A stretch of 64,000 bases of DNA. It comes from Annona cherimola (taxonomy: Eukaryota; Streptophyta; Magnoliopsida; Magnoliales; Annonaceae). The position numbers were made by a program, and so were the translations under genes. The stretch is taken from positions 92,675,137 through 92,739,136 of the forward strand of contig CM059972.1 in the NCBI GenBank assembly GCA_030490835.1. Direction: 5' to 3'. This document shows, piece after piece, positions 22,951 to 35,500 of this stretch. Under the pieces are notes generated by a model that was not told where the DNA came from, searched no databases, and saw nothing but the letters and a program-made list of their open reading frames with translations. The first letter of the stretch is position 1. Every line of letters starts with the position of its first letter.

Positions 22951-23661
22951 AATATTTCTCTCTATATATATTGTCATTTGCTTTCAAGAATAGCCATTAG
23001 CCCAAAAAAAAAAGCTCCACGCTTATTTACTTTGAAAGACTCCGTGGAGTTGCATTCAGATAAAATTCTAAAAAGCCGTTTCTGATGAATTTTGTACATA
23101 ACCGCGCCTCGAACTTTTTCTACCGAAATTAAGACCAGCCAAGCAGAGCCTTACAACCAAAGCCAAAAGAGCCTGAACACGCACGAAAATGTTGTCCGCC
23201 TCTTCCGTCAAGAAAATTGGCAAACTGCACTTTTCAACTTTCCATCCCTAAATCTTACCCCCAAACGAGGCCTAACTTCGGCGGAAGAGCTTTCAAGAAT
23301 GGATGGTATTCGTTGGGCTGCATGCTACGCATCCTTTGTCCAAAATTACAATTAATCGGGTGACTATGTTCCCATAATTTTTACTTGGAAGAAATGCCTA
23401 AAAGCACAGTTTGGCAGAAACAATAAAACCCCACCTCTGCACACCACAGGAATTTAAGTTCGCCACACCAGAAGTGGATCCACCTAGCTCTTAAGTTGAA
23501 TCATCTGATCAAAGGAAAAACAAAAAAAAGCACTAAAATTTGACTTGGGATAAACTTGAAGGCAAATGCAATTTTCTTGTAAAGGCTCTATGACGAGCAC
23601 CAATGATTCAAAAATGGGAATGAAATTAGTTGTTGCTTCTTCTACAGTAAATAGATTCCAT
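22951..23661. other. Intergenic / 3' flank of the PPR gene
   Basis: No gene recognised. A plus-strand frame at 23092-23355 has no recognisable motif. The part next to 23662 is probably the PPR gene's 3' untranslated region. Confidence 0.4.
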
Positions 23662-25551
23662 TTACGCACATTTGATTGATCTGCCATTTACTAATACATT
23701 TATTGTTTCTTTAGTCCCATCTTGACTTATGGAGAGAAGCAAAGAGTTCCATATAAACTTGTCAGGAACAACAACCCTCTCTGCCATTTGTGCCACCAGT
23801 CCAGCAGCCCTTTGTAAATTCCCTTTCTTACAAAGTGCATCAATCAAAGGTCTGTAACTACCTACATCAGGCAAACAGCCTTTCCCAACCATCTCGTCCA
23901 ACAGTTTCACAGCACTCCCACTATTCCCTTCCTTACAAAATCCACTAATCAAAGCATTAAATGTCACCACTGAAGGAAAATATGCATTCTCAACCATTAC
24001 ATTCATCAGCTCGAATGCACCACACACATCATTTTCTTCACACAACCCATATATCAAACAGGCATAGACAAGAGCACTGGGAATACCACCTTCAGAAATC
24101 ATCTGATTATACACCATCATGGCTTCTTCCATTCTACCGTCCTTGCAGAAACCCAATATTTTTGAGCTCCTACCAACCACCCGAGGGAAAAACCTTCCCA
24201 TTTTGATGAGGAATGCATGCGCTTCCTCCAACTTGTTTCCCCTATACAAACCATAGATGATGCTATTGTAAGGACCAATCTTACCGCCCATTTTCTCGCC
24301 TTTCTCCTCCATCCTGCCTAAAAGGCGAACCGCATCTGCAACCATTCCAACTGAGCACAACCCTTTGATCAGTGTTTCATATGTGACAAAATCCGAACTA
24401 ACACCTGCCATTGCCATTTCACGGAACAGATCAATTGCTTCATCCAATTTTTCTTGCGCACAAAAGCCCGCAATCAAAATATTATAGGAGCTTACATTTG
24501 GAAGACATCCCTTCCCCTCCATTTCCTTCAATACCAGCATTCCGGCCTTAACCTTCCCAAGCTGACAGAATCCTTGAATTAAAGCATTATAAGCCACAGT
24601 ATCTATTACACCCCCCTTCTTCTCAACCCTCTCCAAGACCTCCACAGCCTCCATAACCCGGCCACCTGCATTGCACAGAACCTCCACCAATTTGGTGATT
24701 GTAACAACATCAGGAACAAATCCACGACCAAAGCATGTCTCCAGCATCACAAGTGCTCGGACCGCATCGCCTTCTTTGCAATAAGCAGATATAAGAATAT
24801 TGAAAGTGACAGCATTTGTGCTGCTCATCTCATTGATCAAGCTTCTACCCCTCCCAACCTTTCCATTTCGACAAAGCGCATGAATCAACGTATTATATAT
24901 CACTGGATTAGGCGTGATGCCTCGGGTTTTCATCAATTTCAATAGCTTAAACCCCTCGTCGATCCGATTCGCGGAGCAAAGACCCTTCATCAGTATGCCA
25001 AAGGTGTACTCATCCCCTTCAATCCCACACCCCATCATTCTTTTGCGGAAAAACTCCCTACCCAAGTCAATATCTTCACTGACAAGAACATCAAGAACTG
25101 AATTGAATATTTTCGTAGATGGGTTCTTACCGAATCGGGATGCCATCAAGTTGGGAATTTGCATTGCTTGGCGGGTCATTCGAGCACATCCCAGTGCTCG
25201 GATGAGAACGAGGAAGATGTCTTCGTCCGGGGGGCTGCCAATGGAAGCAGGCATCTGTTTTAGGATGGTTTGGAGGGTGTGGAAACGACGGTAGGCGCAG
25301 AGCTTCTGGACTAGAGCTTTGTATGTGGATTGGGTGTGGTGGAAGTTGGGGAATTGGGTGGCCCATTGGAAGGTGTGGAGAGCTTGGGAGGGGGATTGCG
25401 TGGTGAGAATGAGGTGGGAGATATCTTCTGGTGTTGGGGTTGGACTCGGTCCGGCGGAGGAGGTGAAAAGAAAATCTGGTGTGAATGGGTTTGGGAAGAG
25501 AAGAGCGGCGGAGCGAGGGATTTTATGAGGGTTTAAGGAGGAGATTGGCAT
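23662..25551 (-). CDS. P-class pentatricopeptide repeat protein, 629 aa
   Basis: A single uninterrupted exon. The first ~40 residues (MPISSLNPHK, then Ser/Pro/Phe-rich with few acidic residues) look like an organelle targeting peptide. About 15 consecutive PPR motifs run from roughly residue 74 to 615, each about 35 aa, with the usual pattern of YNxLI near the start, G(L/F)C, and a closing G(C/I)xPN/D. Examples are VTFNALISGFCKEGNSGSA and YNTLIHALCRNGKVGR. No E, DYW or SMR domain follows, so it is P-class. P-class proteins bind specific organellar RNAs and affect stability, splicing or translation; the target here is unknown. From memory it resembles the Arabidopsis At2g17525 type (mitochondrial), with low certainty. 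Lack of introns is normal for the family. It looks intact and functional. Confidence 0.95.
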   Translation of the reverse strand: MPISSLNPHKIPRSAALLFPNPFTPDFLFTSSAGPSPTPTPEDISHLILTTQSPSQALHTFQWATQFPNFHHTQSTYKALVQKLCAYRRFHTLQTILKQMPASIGSPPDEDIFLVLIRALGCARMTRQAMQIPNLMASRFGKNPSTKIFNSVLDVLVSEDIDLGREFFRKRMMGCGIEGDEYTFGILMKGLCSANRIDEGFKLLKLMKTRGITPNPVIYNTLIHALCRNGKVGRGRSLINEMSSTNAVTFNILISAYCKEGDAVRALVMLETCFGRGFVPDVVTITKLVEVLCNAGGRVMEAVEVLERVEKKGGVIDTVAYNALIQGFCQLGKVKAGMLVLKEMEGKGCLPNVSSYNILIAGFCAQEKLDEAIDLFREMAMAGVSSDFVTYETLIKGLCSVGMVADAVRLLGRMEEKGEKMGGKIGPYNSIIYGLYRGNKLEEAHAFLIKMGRFFPRVVGRSSKILGFCKDGRMEEAMMVYNQMISEGGIPSALVYACLIYGLCEENDVCGAFELMNVMVENAYFPSVVTFNALISGFCKEGNSGSAVKLLDEMVGKGCLPDVGSYRPLIDALCKKGNLQRAAGLVAQMAERVVVPDKFIWNSLLLSISQDGTKETINVLVNGRSIKCA

Positions 25552-26200
25552 GTCAATTCTGCTTCCTCAGTCCTCATCCCATCTCCAAAGCTTTTGGTTG
25601 CACGGTCGCGCTTTTGGCAAGGTAAGACAGATGAGAGGTTAATTCCAAGGGATCAACGCTTGGAATGGTTTTCTAAGTTCCATTGAATTTTATTTTTGAA
25701 AGATTTTTTAAAATATACCCATCCAGATATATTCACTGCATTTCTGTCCACTCTGTTAAAGACCGTTAAGTAAATTAATAGTTTTCTGCTTAAATGTTGA
25801 TTATAATTTCCTAAATACTAAAAATACCTTTGGTGTAAAATAATAAAAGATAAAATAAAATAAAATGAGAATAAAAATTAGAGCCCTCCGTATTTAAAAA
25901 TTTTGTGCAATTACGATAACAATGAGTTGTGATATTTAAAATTTTCAATCTAACCTTAAATTTGATGAGTATAATGGTAATTTCACAAATGGACTAATAG
26001 CATTTATTAACGTCCATAACGGAGTGGGCATTTGTGAAATTATATGCAAACATAGTAAATATATTTGAGATTTTTGAAATGTAATGGGCATATTTAGAAT
26101 TAAGGTCAAACATAATTGGTATATTTGGAAAAAACCCTTTTTAGAGATCCATACATTCCATAGTTGTTTCCTTTACAAATAATTATTTATATTTCTAGCG
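25552..26200. repeat. PPR 5' flank and a fold-back repeat
   Basis: Positions 25552-25700 are the PPR promoter side, with no distinct element seen. From about 25715 to 26130 the halves are imperfect inverted copies, with AATATACCCATCC on the left against GGGCATATTTAGA on the right and CTGTTAAAGACCGTTAA against TTAACGTCCATAACGGAG. Confidence 0.5.
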
Positions 26201-26213
26201 TCAATTCTTATAT

Positions 26214-26520
26214 GTGTATTTGGGAAGTGATAAACTTTTGATGAAAAGTATTTGTTGTAAAGGTTTTTAAAATGGAAAAAAAAAATAAGGTGATATAACA
26301 TGAGAGCTAAAAGAATAAAGTTAAAATAGATAAGTTAATTATATAAGTAGTTATCTGTAGTTATATAAGTAGTTACGTAGAAATGATTGAAAAATGAGAT
26401 AGTTATATAGGAAGATATTAGAAAATAATTAAAAATAAGATAATTATAGAAAGTGAAAAGTTTTAGATCAAAAAGTTTTAGGGAAAAACAAAAACTCATT
26501 TATTTAAGGCTCAATTTGGT
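26214..26520. mobile_element. hAT-like MITE, same family as 28870-29148
   Basis: Starts GTGTATTTGGGAAGTGATAA and continues AACTTTTGATGAAAAGT, as in the best copy at 28870. The right end (CTCAATTTGGTAACC) is eroded. Confidence 0.6.
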
Positions 26521-26804
26521 AACCAGTAAAAAAATCTTCTACCCCATTCGGCGCACCTATAATATTATTATTTGATATTTTAACGACCAAACTACCTTAC
26601 TATTTTTAATTATTAACTCTACATTTGACAAAATGGTTTTATATAATTTTATCCTTTTTTCTATCTTGATGATTGGTGGAAAACTTCACTACATTCATTA
26701 TATTTAGCTAAAAAATCCATGTTTTGCTTAAAAAATATATTTATATAAATTATAAAAAATAATTAAATTTATTCACATGTGCATTAGAATATAACAATAC
26801 TTTT

Positions 26805-27569
26805 TGCTACCAGGGCATTGCCTTGGTGGTAAGCGTTAACAACGAATATATCATTGGCACAAGTTCAAAGCGCGACGCATGCTTGTTACAGCCGCTGCAC
26901 TTAGGGCGGGTAGGTTCAGTTCAAAGTCAACCTTATCCTTACCCGATTTTCAAAAACTCCAATGCTACCCTATTTTAAGTTGGTAGGTTCTAAATATACC
27001 CTACACTACTTTTTAAGTTCAAGTCGATTCTGGTTTTGGTTCTAAATCGATTTTCTAAAATAATCTTTATATTATATTTGAAAACTGTAACTTTATTACG
27101 AGTTTTACTTAAAAACTTAAAATCATGATAATAACAATATAATTTTTGAAATACATTCCTTAAATTTACTAAATAATGGATAAATTAAATAGGTTTCTAT
27201 ATATTTATATCTTTACCTATAAAAATATTTTATAGAATTTATATTAAACATATATTAATAATTCGGGTCAGTTCTAAATACCTGAACCTTAGAACCTATC
27301 CTACCCTAATTAAACCAGATATTTTAGGGTACCGAACAGGTCGACCAACAAGTACCCTATCCAAGTTACACCACTAGTTGCACTGTAGCGGCATGCGTGT
27401 AGTGACCATGTTTCTCCTTTATTCGTGGGAGCTTCTGTTACTGTCCATTAGGTGACATGTTCATGATATTTGTAGGATTGTTGTTAGAAAAGTTGTAAAA
27501 TTATCTCAGGGCTTACTTGCAATACTAGTTGAGACAATTGTAACATATGAATATACATAAAAAAAAGAG
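26805..27569 (+). mobile_element. tRNA-derived SINE, interrupted by a hAT MITE
   Basis: A 15-bp direct repeat, TATAACAATACTTTT, flanks the element (26790-26804 and 27570-27584). The head has a box A-like GCCTTGGTGGTAAGCG and a box B-like CAAGTTCAAAGCGCG. The 3' end is A-rich (ATAAAAAAAAGAG). These are the marks of a tRNA-derived SINE of about 290 bp. The MITE at 26902-27376 interrupts it. Confidence 0.85.
26902..27376. mobile_element. hAT MITE nested in the SINE
   Basis: The ends are TAGGGCGGGTAGG on the left and the inverse of TAGTGGTGTAACTTGG on the right. Flanks are GCTGCACT (26894-26901) and GTTGCACT (27377-27384), an 8-bp duplication with one mismatch, as expected for hAT elements. Removing it joins the SINE's CCGCTGCACT to GTAGCGGCATGCG. 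Confidence 0.8.
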
Positions 27570-27584
27570 TATAACAATACTTTT

Positions 27585-28869
27585 ATATAATCATTTGTTT
27601 GTATAGCAATGATATTTTAGATTACTTAGATATTAAAAATATAATTTCAAAATTAATCTTTAGCATCAACTCATTTCATTATATTAATTTCACACAATTT
27701 TAATATCAGGTCATGCACCACCATACTAGACAAATGAGGTTCTTATGATTATAAATAATATTAAATACCACAGTAGAGTTTATTTCTCATCAATCATCAA
27801 GTGGAAAAACAAATAAAATTGTATAGAAGTAGAATTTTATGCAGGCACGACTGATTGATTCTATACTTTAATTAATTTTTTACAACTTTTCACACACTTA
27901 ACTTATTCATTTTATCTTTATTTTCTTACTTCTCACTATTATCTTTATAATAATGCATCGTTTCCTTACTTTTCCAAAAAAAAAATTCTTAGCACGTATT
28001 AAACAGATGTGTGTTTGCTGTTGTTAGAATGAGAACGAGGAACGGAGAATACCAAAATATAACATATTAATTATCCAATTACTCTTTTTTCATTTTTATC
28101 CTATGTTCTGTCTTTTTGTATTTTTTTTTACATTTGTTCTATCTAATTTTTTTTTTTTTTCGCTCTGCCATCCATTCCTCATTTTTATTCTTACAGTACC
28201 AGACAGACCATACGATTTTAGTTTTAAGTGTCAGCTATTATCTTAAAATTTCTTGACAAGCCACCGGGGTCTTATCCCCATTGGTACTTCTCATTGCCCT
28301 ATAAAGGGAGGACGCAGGTTTGAACTCTCCCCAGCGCAGTGGGGAGTTTTGGGGACCTTTTGTCTCCCAAAATTTCTTTAGGTGAAACTATACGTCTCTA
28401 AGTGCTCCTTTAATTTGTAATTTGTAAGAATTTCTTAAAGCTTCGAGATAAGAAATATTGAAATATATGTAAAATATATCAATAAAAAAAATTTCTTGAC
28501 AACATCCCAATCTTGTACCTTTTTTGTCCTGTTCAAGACCGAATCGAATAAGGTTCAGGGGCATTTTTTCCATTCACAATCCATTTAATTTTTTAAAGCT
28601 ATGAAATCTAATCGCAATTGTTAGTGTTAGAAATGAAAAAATAGTATTAAAATTGAGAAAAGTTTAATAAAAATAGGGGGAAAAATATTATTTGTTGAGC
28701 ATGATAAAAAGTGTTTTTGGCAACAGGAGATTCTATCCCATATTCATGGCATCCCCGCTCTATCCAAATTGTAATCTAGTCTGACCATGCATATGATATG
28801 GAGGAGGATGGTCATAGACGATTAGGCTATTTGCATTTATCACTCCCATAGTTTACATTCTAATATTTC
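27585..28869. other. Intergenic with decayed repeats
   Basis: Positions 27575-27900 resemble the dispersed repeat at 22640-22945 and 59740-60055 weakly. Near 28262-28350 there is a SINE-like head with a box B-like GGTTTGAACTC but no tRNA fold. A T-rich tract lies at 28110-28165. No gene is seen. Confidence 0.35.
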
Positions 28870-29148
28870 GGTGTGTTTGGTAATGAATAAAACTTTTGAT
28901 GAAAAGTTTTGTAAAGTAAAAGTTGTTAAATGATGTGATATGATAGGGGTAGTGATAAGTAGTAAAGAGGATAAAGTTAAAATAGATAGGTTAGTTATGT
29001 GGATAGTTGTGTAAAAATGATTGAAAAGTGGAGTAGTTGTATAGAAAAATGTGAAAAAATAATTAAAAAATATGATAATTGTGGAGAATGAAAAATTTTA
29101 AATTAAAAAGTTTTAACTTGACATTTTCTATCAATTGCCAAACACACC
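28870..29148. mobile_element. hAT-like MITE, best-preserved copy (279 bp)
   Basis: Begins GGTGTGTTTGGTAAT and ends ATTGCCAAACACACC, giving inverted termini of about 15 bp. It is non-coding and A+T-rich. Three eroded copies lie at 11085-11683, 12745-13045 and 26214-26520. I could not define the target duplication. Confidence 0.8.
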
Positions 29149-29538
29149 AAGAATACTCCTATGCGTAAATTTTAATTGCAAAAATGTTCCTATTGACAAC
29201 AACTATTAGCTTACATCGAATTATCCCATTACTGCATATAATCGTAGATTCTTGTTCGTGTTTATGTGAGTCATGAATTCGAATCAAAGCTGATTGTAAC
29301 AGGTTTTTTGCAAATAAGAGTTTAGAAAGAAGAGCATTTTCACAAAAATAATAATAGTTAAGGGTAAATTTTAGAAAATCCCAAAAATGATGGGGAGGCA
29401 AATGCACACAGAAATTGATTGTTGTCCTCCTATCATGCTTAATGGGTTTATCCAAATTCGGAATTTCCAAACTCAGCAGTCCCTGACTCTTTCTTTGTCT
29501 TCAACACTCACCTTCTCTCAATCTCTGTAAAAAACATA
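29149..29538 (+). promoter_or_regulatory. Upstream region of LPA3
   Basis: A pyrimidine-rich stretch (about 29485-29527, CTCTTTCTTTGTCTTC and CACCTTCTCTCAATCTC) immediately before the ATG fits a plant 5' untranslated region. No clear TATA box was identified. An open frame on the opposite strand at 29159-29470 has no recognisable motif. Confidence 0.45.
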
Positions 29539-32500
29539 ATGGCCTTGATTTCATGCCGCACATTTGCTTATCCCTCTCCCTCCTCCCTTCTCTCTCTTCA
29601 ATCGTCAGCTCTTTTTCCATTGTATTCCTCTCTGTCGTTCTCCTTTCTTTCTTCTTCTTGTTCTTCTTCTGCTTCTCCTTCCTCTGGCTTCCCTGCTTTG
29701 CGTTCTTCCTACAAGCTTCGGGCGAAGGTGGGAGATGCCAGCAAGCAAAGCGCTACTAATGGCGATCCCAAGGCTGGAGTTTCTGTCTACAAGCCCAAGT
29801 CCTACCAAGTCCTTGTTTCTGATGCTGCTAACTCCCTCGCTTCTGCTCTACAAGATGGGAAGGCACGCCTTGAGATTGATTTCCCGTGAGTTCTTCTCCC
29901 CACCCAGTTCCATTTTCTCTCAATTCTTGTTCCTTTTTCCGATTTTATGTTTTAAAAATATTTTTTAACGTGTCTTTCTTCCACTAACAGGCCATTGCCC
30001 AGCAATATTTCTTCTTACAAGGTATTTTACTTTGTCTTTTCTATTATTCCTGGGTTTTGGGTGTTCTTGGATGTGTTTGAAATTGCCAATGATATGTCCA
30101 ATGGTTGATTTTTGGTTGCTATGTTATGTTGTGCTGTTAAGCATTTCCATAGCCTTTCTCCCCCAAAATCAAACCAAATCATCGTATCAAGCATCCCCCA
30201 GCTTTTCCTAGTCTTTGCATTTTTCATTTAGGTTTAGGAGGCTCCAAGACCTGCATGTATGCAGTCCTTCGGATAATATAACTGAGATTAAGGAAAACAA
30301 TTAATTTTTATATAGCTCTCTTAAATTGGTTACTGCTGTGTCGATGACAGCAAACAATCTATCAACATTCTGATCCAATTCGGCTTTCCCAAAGGTGTTA
30401 TCACTTGTACTGATATCAATCCCTTCTATGTACTCTTAAATTAGTAGCTACCTTGCACTAATGATTCATTATGTAGTGATTTGATTCTTTCATTGTATGC
30501 ATCATTGTCCTGAATGAAATTAAATTGCTCTTTATCAAGGCATTATACCATGAGAAATGGATGCTTGTCTAAGGCTTTGATTTGTAACGCATGTTTGCAC
30601 TTATTTCTGACTCAAATGTATAAGAAGTGAAATATTTAAAGTGTGATTTTTCCGAATTTAATGTATCTGGAAGGGCTCCTCGGATGAATTCATTGATGCC
30701 AATATCCAACTCGCCATAGCTGTTGCTAAGCAGCTTCAAGAAATCAAGGGAACCAGGTCTTGCATTGTAAGTTCTGACTTTAATTCTGGCTCAACTTATT
30801 CCATGTACGATTGATTTTTACAATATGAAGTCCTAACACATTTTTCCATCTAGTAAGGGCCTTGATGCTGCCTGTTATTATTATCAAAATTCAGGTGTTT
30901 CCTGACAAGCCAGAAAAGCGGAGGGCTTCTCAGATATTTAGGACTGCTCTTGAAACAGTATGAAAATTTCTGCCTCAGTTGTTAATCCACTTCTGAAGAA
31001 CAGTTATTTCAAGCAGACACCGGGTTCTCCATGTTTTTTTCAAAAGATGTGATGGAAACACATAGAAGTTCTAGGATAATTCACAAGATTAGGACTGCTC
31101 ATCCACACGTGGATGTGTGGGCCATGATCTATGACCATAATTGCAGAATCTGAGAGGATACCTATGGACATTGTTCTGATCAAGCTAAATAAGATTTGCC
31201 AGTACTAAGACGTGGCTCAGAGATGGGACCTTGGTGATGATCGTTCGACCTGTAGTTTAGGCAGATCTCCATGGAACCCATACAGGATAAGAACTACAGC
31301 AGTTAGATATAATAGATATTCCTATAGTCGATTGACTTCCCAAAGTTCTGGAAGGACAGATATTTCTTATTTCTTTAGTGTTTGTTAATTTCAGGTTAAT
31401 GGTTTGACTATTGGCTCCCTGGATGATGTACCCAGTGGACCTGTCACCAATTTCTTCAAATCAATCAGGAACACCTTAGATTTTGATTTTGCGGATGATG
31501 ATGATGGAGAAGGTTTGTTTTTGAACTTCAAAATATTATGATGCTGTATGGCCATGAGCTGTCTGCTTTTGTATGAGTTAAAGCATATCTCTGTGGTTCA
31601 TGTTTTGCACATTTGTTCAGCAGAAGAGATTTTTGTTTGGAAGATGCCTCTTTATTGCTGTCATGTGAAATCCTGCCATCAGTAATTTTGTTAAGATATT
31701 TCTCTCATGCGATCCTTTTCCTTTTAGTGATACAATGAAGAAATGTCTCCTCGTACCCCATTTGTTATTTCAGTCTGAGGTTTGCCATCAAGATTCAATA
31801 TTACCAGTTAGAATATTCCAGAAAGGGACACCTTGAATCTATTTATTTTCTTCTATCCTTAAGGATCATCTTTTCAAAGTTTTTGATGTTAAGATGGCAG
31901 AAAAAGGAAAGCTGGGGAAATCCTTGTGCACAAAGTTTATGAAGAAGTTAGAATAAGTGACTTTGTCTAGCAAAATTTTCTGGTATTTCCCTTGGTTATT
32001 CTGCAGTCATAATGCTCACTTATTGCCTAATCCTCTTATAAGCAGCTTCGCACATTATTCGTAGAATATTAAGAGAAGAGGACACTGGTGGACTGTCCAC
32101 TTATATTGTGTTTGCTTTTTCTATAAATGCAGGTCGTTTGAGATCCGATGAGCCACCATCGCTGTTTGTGTTTATTAATTGTAGTACACGTGACCTCTCT
32201 GTTATAGAGAAGTATGTGGTATGGTGTTTTTCCTGGATCAGGTTCATTTTTATGCATGTGCTATGATAATACAATTTCAGTTGTGTAGTCTTGAAACCCA
32301 TCTAAGTCACCATTTTCTTTTAGTAAGGCAGTGATGCCATTACTATTATAGTCCTGGCAAAGATAAATGTATTTTGAGGTTCATTTCAAAATGAGGAAAA
32401 GAGATGGGAAAAAACGAATACTAAAAAGGGAAAAAGGGAAGGAATAATAATAATGTTATGTCACAGGGGGTATTGATTAGAAATGAAGTGAATTAAGACG

Positions 32501-35500
32501 AAAAAAAAGAGAGCTGACTCTTTGTATGAGAAGATGAAACCAGTGATTCCAAACAAAAGTATATGTCAAAGTGGAAAAAATAGGGCTATTAGGTATTTAA
32601 GATATCAAGTCAGATCAATAGAGGTGAAAAAAGAGGCTACAAATTAGAGTTGCCAAAGGTTCTGCACCTCATGCCAGTTTTTGAGCACTGCACAGCCTTT
32701 TCTAATTTGGTTATTAGTGATATGTCTAGGATAATTGTAAAGTATTCTGCTGTCTTCTAGGATATTATAACCTCCTTGTTAAATCAATTGGAACTCCCTT
32801 TTGTAAATTTTACGTTAATTGTGCGTAGAAATATTGACCATTTTGGATTCTTTATCAGCATTACCAGACTTTTATTTTGATGATGGTCAATTTTTGGATT
32901 CATATACTTATTAAGGTGGCCATCAGACAATGTCTGCAGTAAATTCACTTCTGTGATATCAGTAACATAGAAGTGTCTGTTGTGTGCATGCACACATGCA
33001 GGTGGTCATAAAATCAAGTCTCAAAAACGAGAATTGCTTAGATCAATCTATTCAGGTATCAAGAATACTAAAAAATTTAAAAATTATATAATATTTTAAT
33101 CTAAATAAGATAATACTTTTGAAGGTATAGATATGGGATTATATAATTGTGGATAACTATCATTATTAACAATTTTAATGGTTGTATTTTCATCATTAAA
33201 TGATTCGGTTTTGTGTCCCATTTAAGTTGTGAATCATAATTTAATGTTTTGACGCAATATTATGGTGGGTTTAAGTGGTGTTTTGAATATCGACAAATAG
33301 GTATTTATTGATGGTCTAAAAAAGTTATCATATTTATCAGAGATAATACCTTTTTTGTTGAGAAATTTATCAGTAACAAAAAAAAAGTTTTAAAATTTTC
33401 TTTAACATTTTTGATACAGTGGAGTAATATATAAATACATTTAGAACAAAAAAATTGTACAGTAAAAGCCTCTATTTAATGAAAATATTAATGAAAAGAC
33501 TATTAAAATGTTATATTTGCATATAAATACCAATTTAGAATTTCCCTAAAATCCTAATTTTCTCAGCAATAGGAAAATCAAAATTTTACCATGTTGTTAG
33601 ATCTTCCATCATAACATCATTATTAAGCATTATCATTATGCTTATAAGAAATAAGTTAGATTAAACAATTTGAAGATTTTCCTAAAATCAAATTTCGTCA
33701 CTAATCTCATAAAAAATCTGAAAATAGATTGTTCAATTTACATATACGTTGTTAAATTTATATGGGGGGCTGATAACATGCAATATATAGCTTGTTAGCC
33801 CCCATACAACACATATATTTATAAACATGTATTTCCTGGGTATATGTAATAAAATAAAAAATAAATTTATAAAAATGTTGTAAAATGGCAAAACTTGGTA
33901 TATAGATTTTTTGAAATTAACTTTGTATATGGGTTAAATACAGCCAGGAAGATATGTTTATGAAAAATAAAAATAAAAAATTGTATGGGGCTTGACATGC
34001 AATATATCACGTGTTATCACCCCTTAGGTGTCTCAAATAATGGATTTCAAAAATAAATAGACAATGAACTGTTGATAAAAATCATTTTCTCACCTCAACA
34101 GCCTCTACATGTCTAAATTTAATCTTCAATTTTCCACTTCAAATCACAAATGGATAATTCCGATCTAATAAGAGCTTGTTTGGCGATGCGCTATATTTTG
34201 CCACTCTCACTTTTCAAAATTTTGACGTGTTTGGCCACTTATCCAGATCACACTGTCTCCTCAAAATTCCCTATTATTAGTAAATATTTCAAACTTTCCA
34301 GGAAGCTGGTTGTGGATGCTTCCTGCTAAAGTGTTGGCAGTGATGTTTGGCTGTGTAATGACGCTATGCTAAACAAGACCTTGTGATTTCGAACTAGGAA
34401 AATTGTATTTGGAGGAAAGAATATTCCAAACAGCTACACTTCATCGGACATTTCTAATCGATAAAGCCATCAATGAAGAGCCGATAAAGCAGTAATATAT
34501 CATGATAAATTAATGCTGATAAGTATAGAAAATTCTAGATAATTTCGTTTTTCCAGTCATTTTATCGAGGAGGCTTTCAATCAATATTGATATTATCGAC
34601 GATAAAATCAATATTGGAAACACTGTGTTTAAGTCCTATTATAGATGCGTCTATTTTTAAAGAAGAAAGGAAACACTTGTTTCAACTGGTCGAAACAACC
34701 AGTTTGTTTAAAATTCAAATCTTTGTTTCCATCTCTCAATGTCTGGTTATATTTTGGGATGATTATTTATTTTTCATGAACAGGAAGAGTTTGCTCAGTC
34801 AACCCCAGTTCTACTTTTTAATCTAGAACTTGACACTTTGCGGTAAAATATTTTTTCCCATCTTCTCTACAATGCCAAATATTTTTCTTCAATTTTGTTC
34901 CAGTATTAAATAGTTCTCGGACATTGCAGTGCTGACTTGGGCCTTTTGGGTTTTCCTCCCAAAGACTTGCACTACCAATTTCTTTCTCAGTTCACACCAG
35001 TGTTCTATATTCGAATAAGAGAGTACTCAAAGGTACAATACATTTTTCTGGGACTTTGTTATATGTCAGTCTGGATAATAATAATTTCCCTCTCCCTATT
35101 CCAATTTTTCCAATCTTGAAGACAGTTGCTGTTGCACCATTCATTGTAAACTACAGTGGAGCTGTCTTTCGCCAGTATCCAGGTAAAATGTGTATGTATA
35201 TTGGAATCTCTAGAAGAACATTCCATGTTGTTATCAGATTAATAGGCTCCAGAAACATACAAATAAATTTTACAAAATCTGAGAAGGGATTGGGTTGTGT
35301 CACTTCATGGCGTATGGGTAATTGATTGACTTGTCATATTTTAATCCTTAATTGATCACCATTTATTGACACTTCAATCTTCCTAGGATTTATTACAAAT
35401 CAATTTGCGATGGAAAATAAATAAACAAAGCATCTCTACAAGGTGCAAAAAATCAGATTGTGATATCTAGATGAAGTCTCTACTCACTGGCATCAAGGAA

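Noticed and set aside
28262..28350. Possible tRNA gene (box B-like GGTTTGAACTC)
   Set aside because: No cloverleaf can be drawn. More likely a SINE head remnant.
29159..29470. 103-aa minus-strand frame upstream of LPA3
   Set aside because: No family signature, and it lies in the promoter region of the opposite gene.
34937..35325. Separate small genes in the LPA3 region
   Set aside because: They are LPA3 exons 8 and 9 read through into introns.
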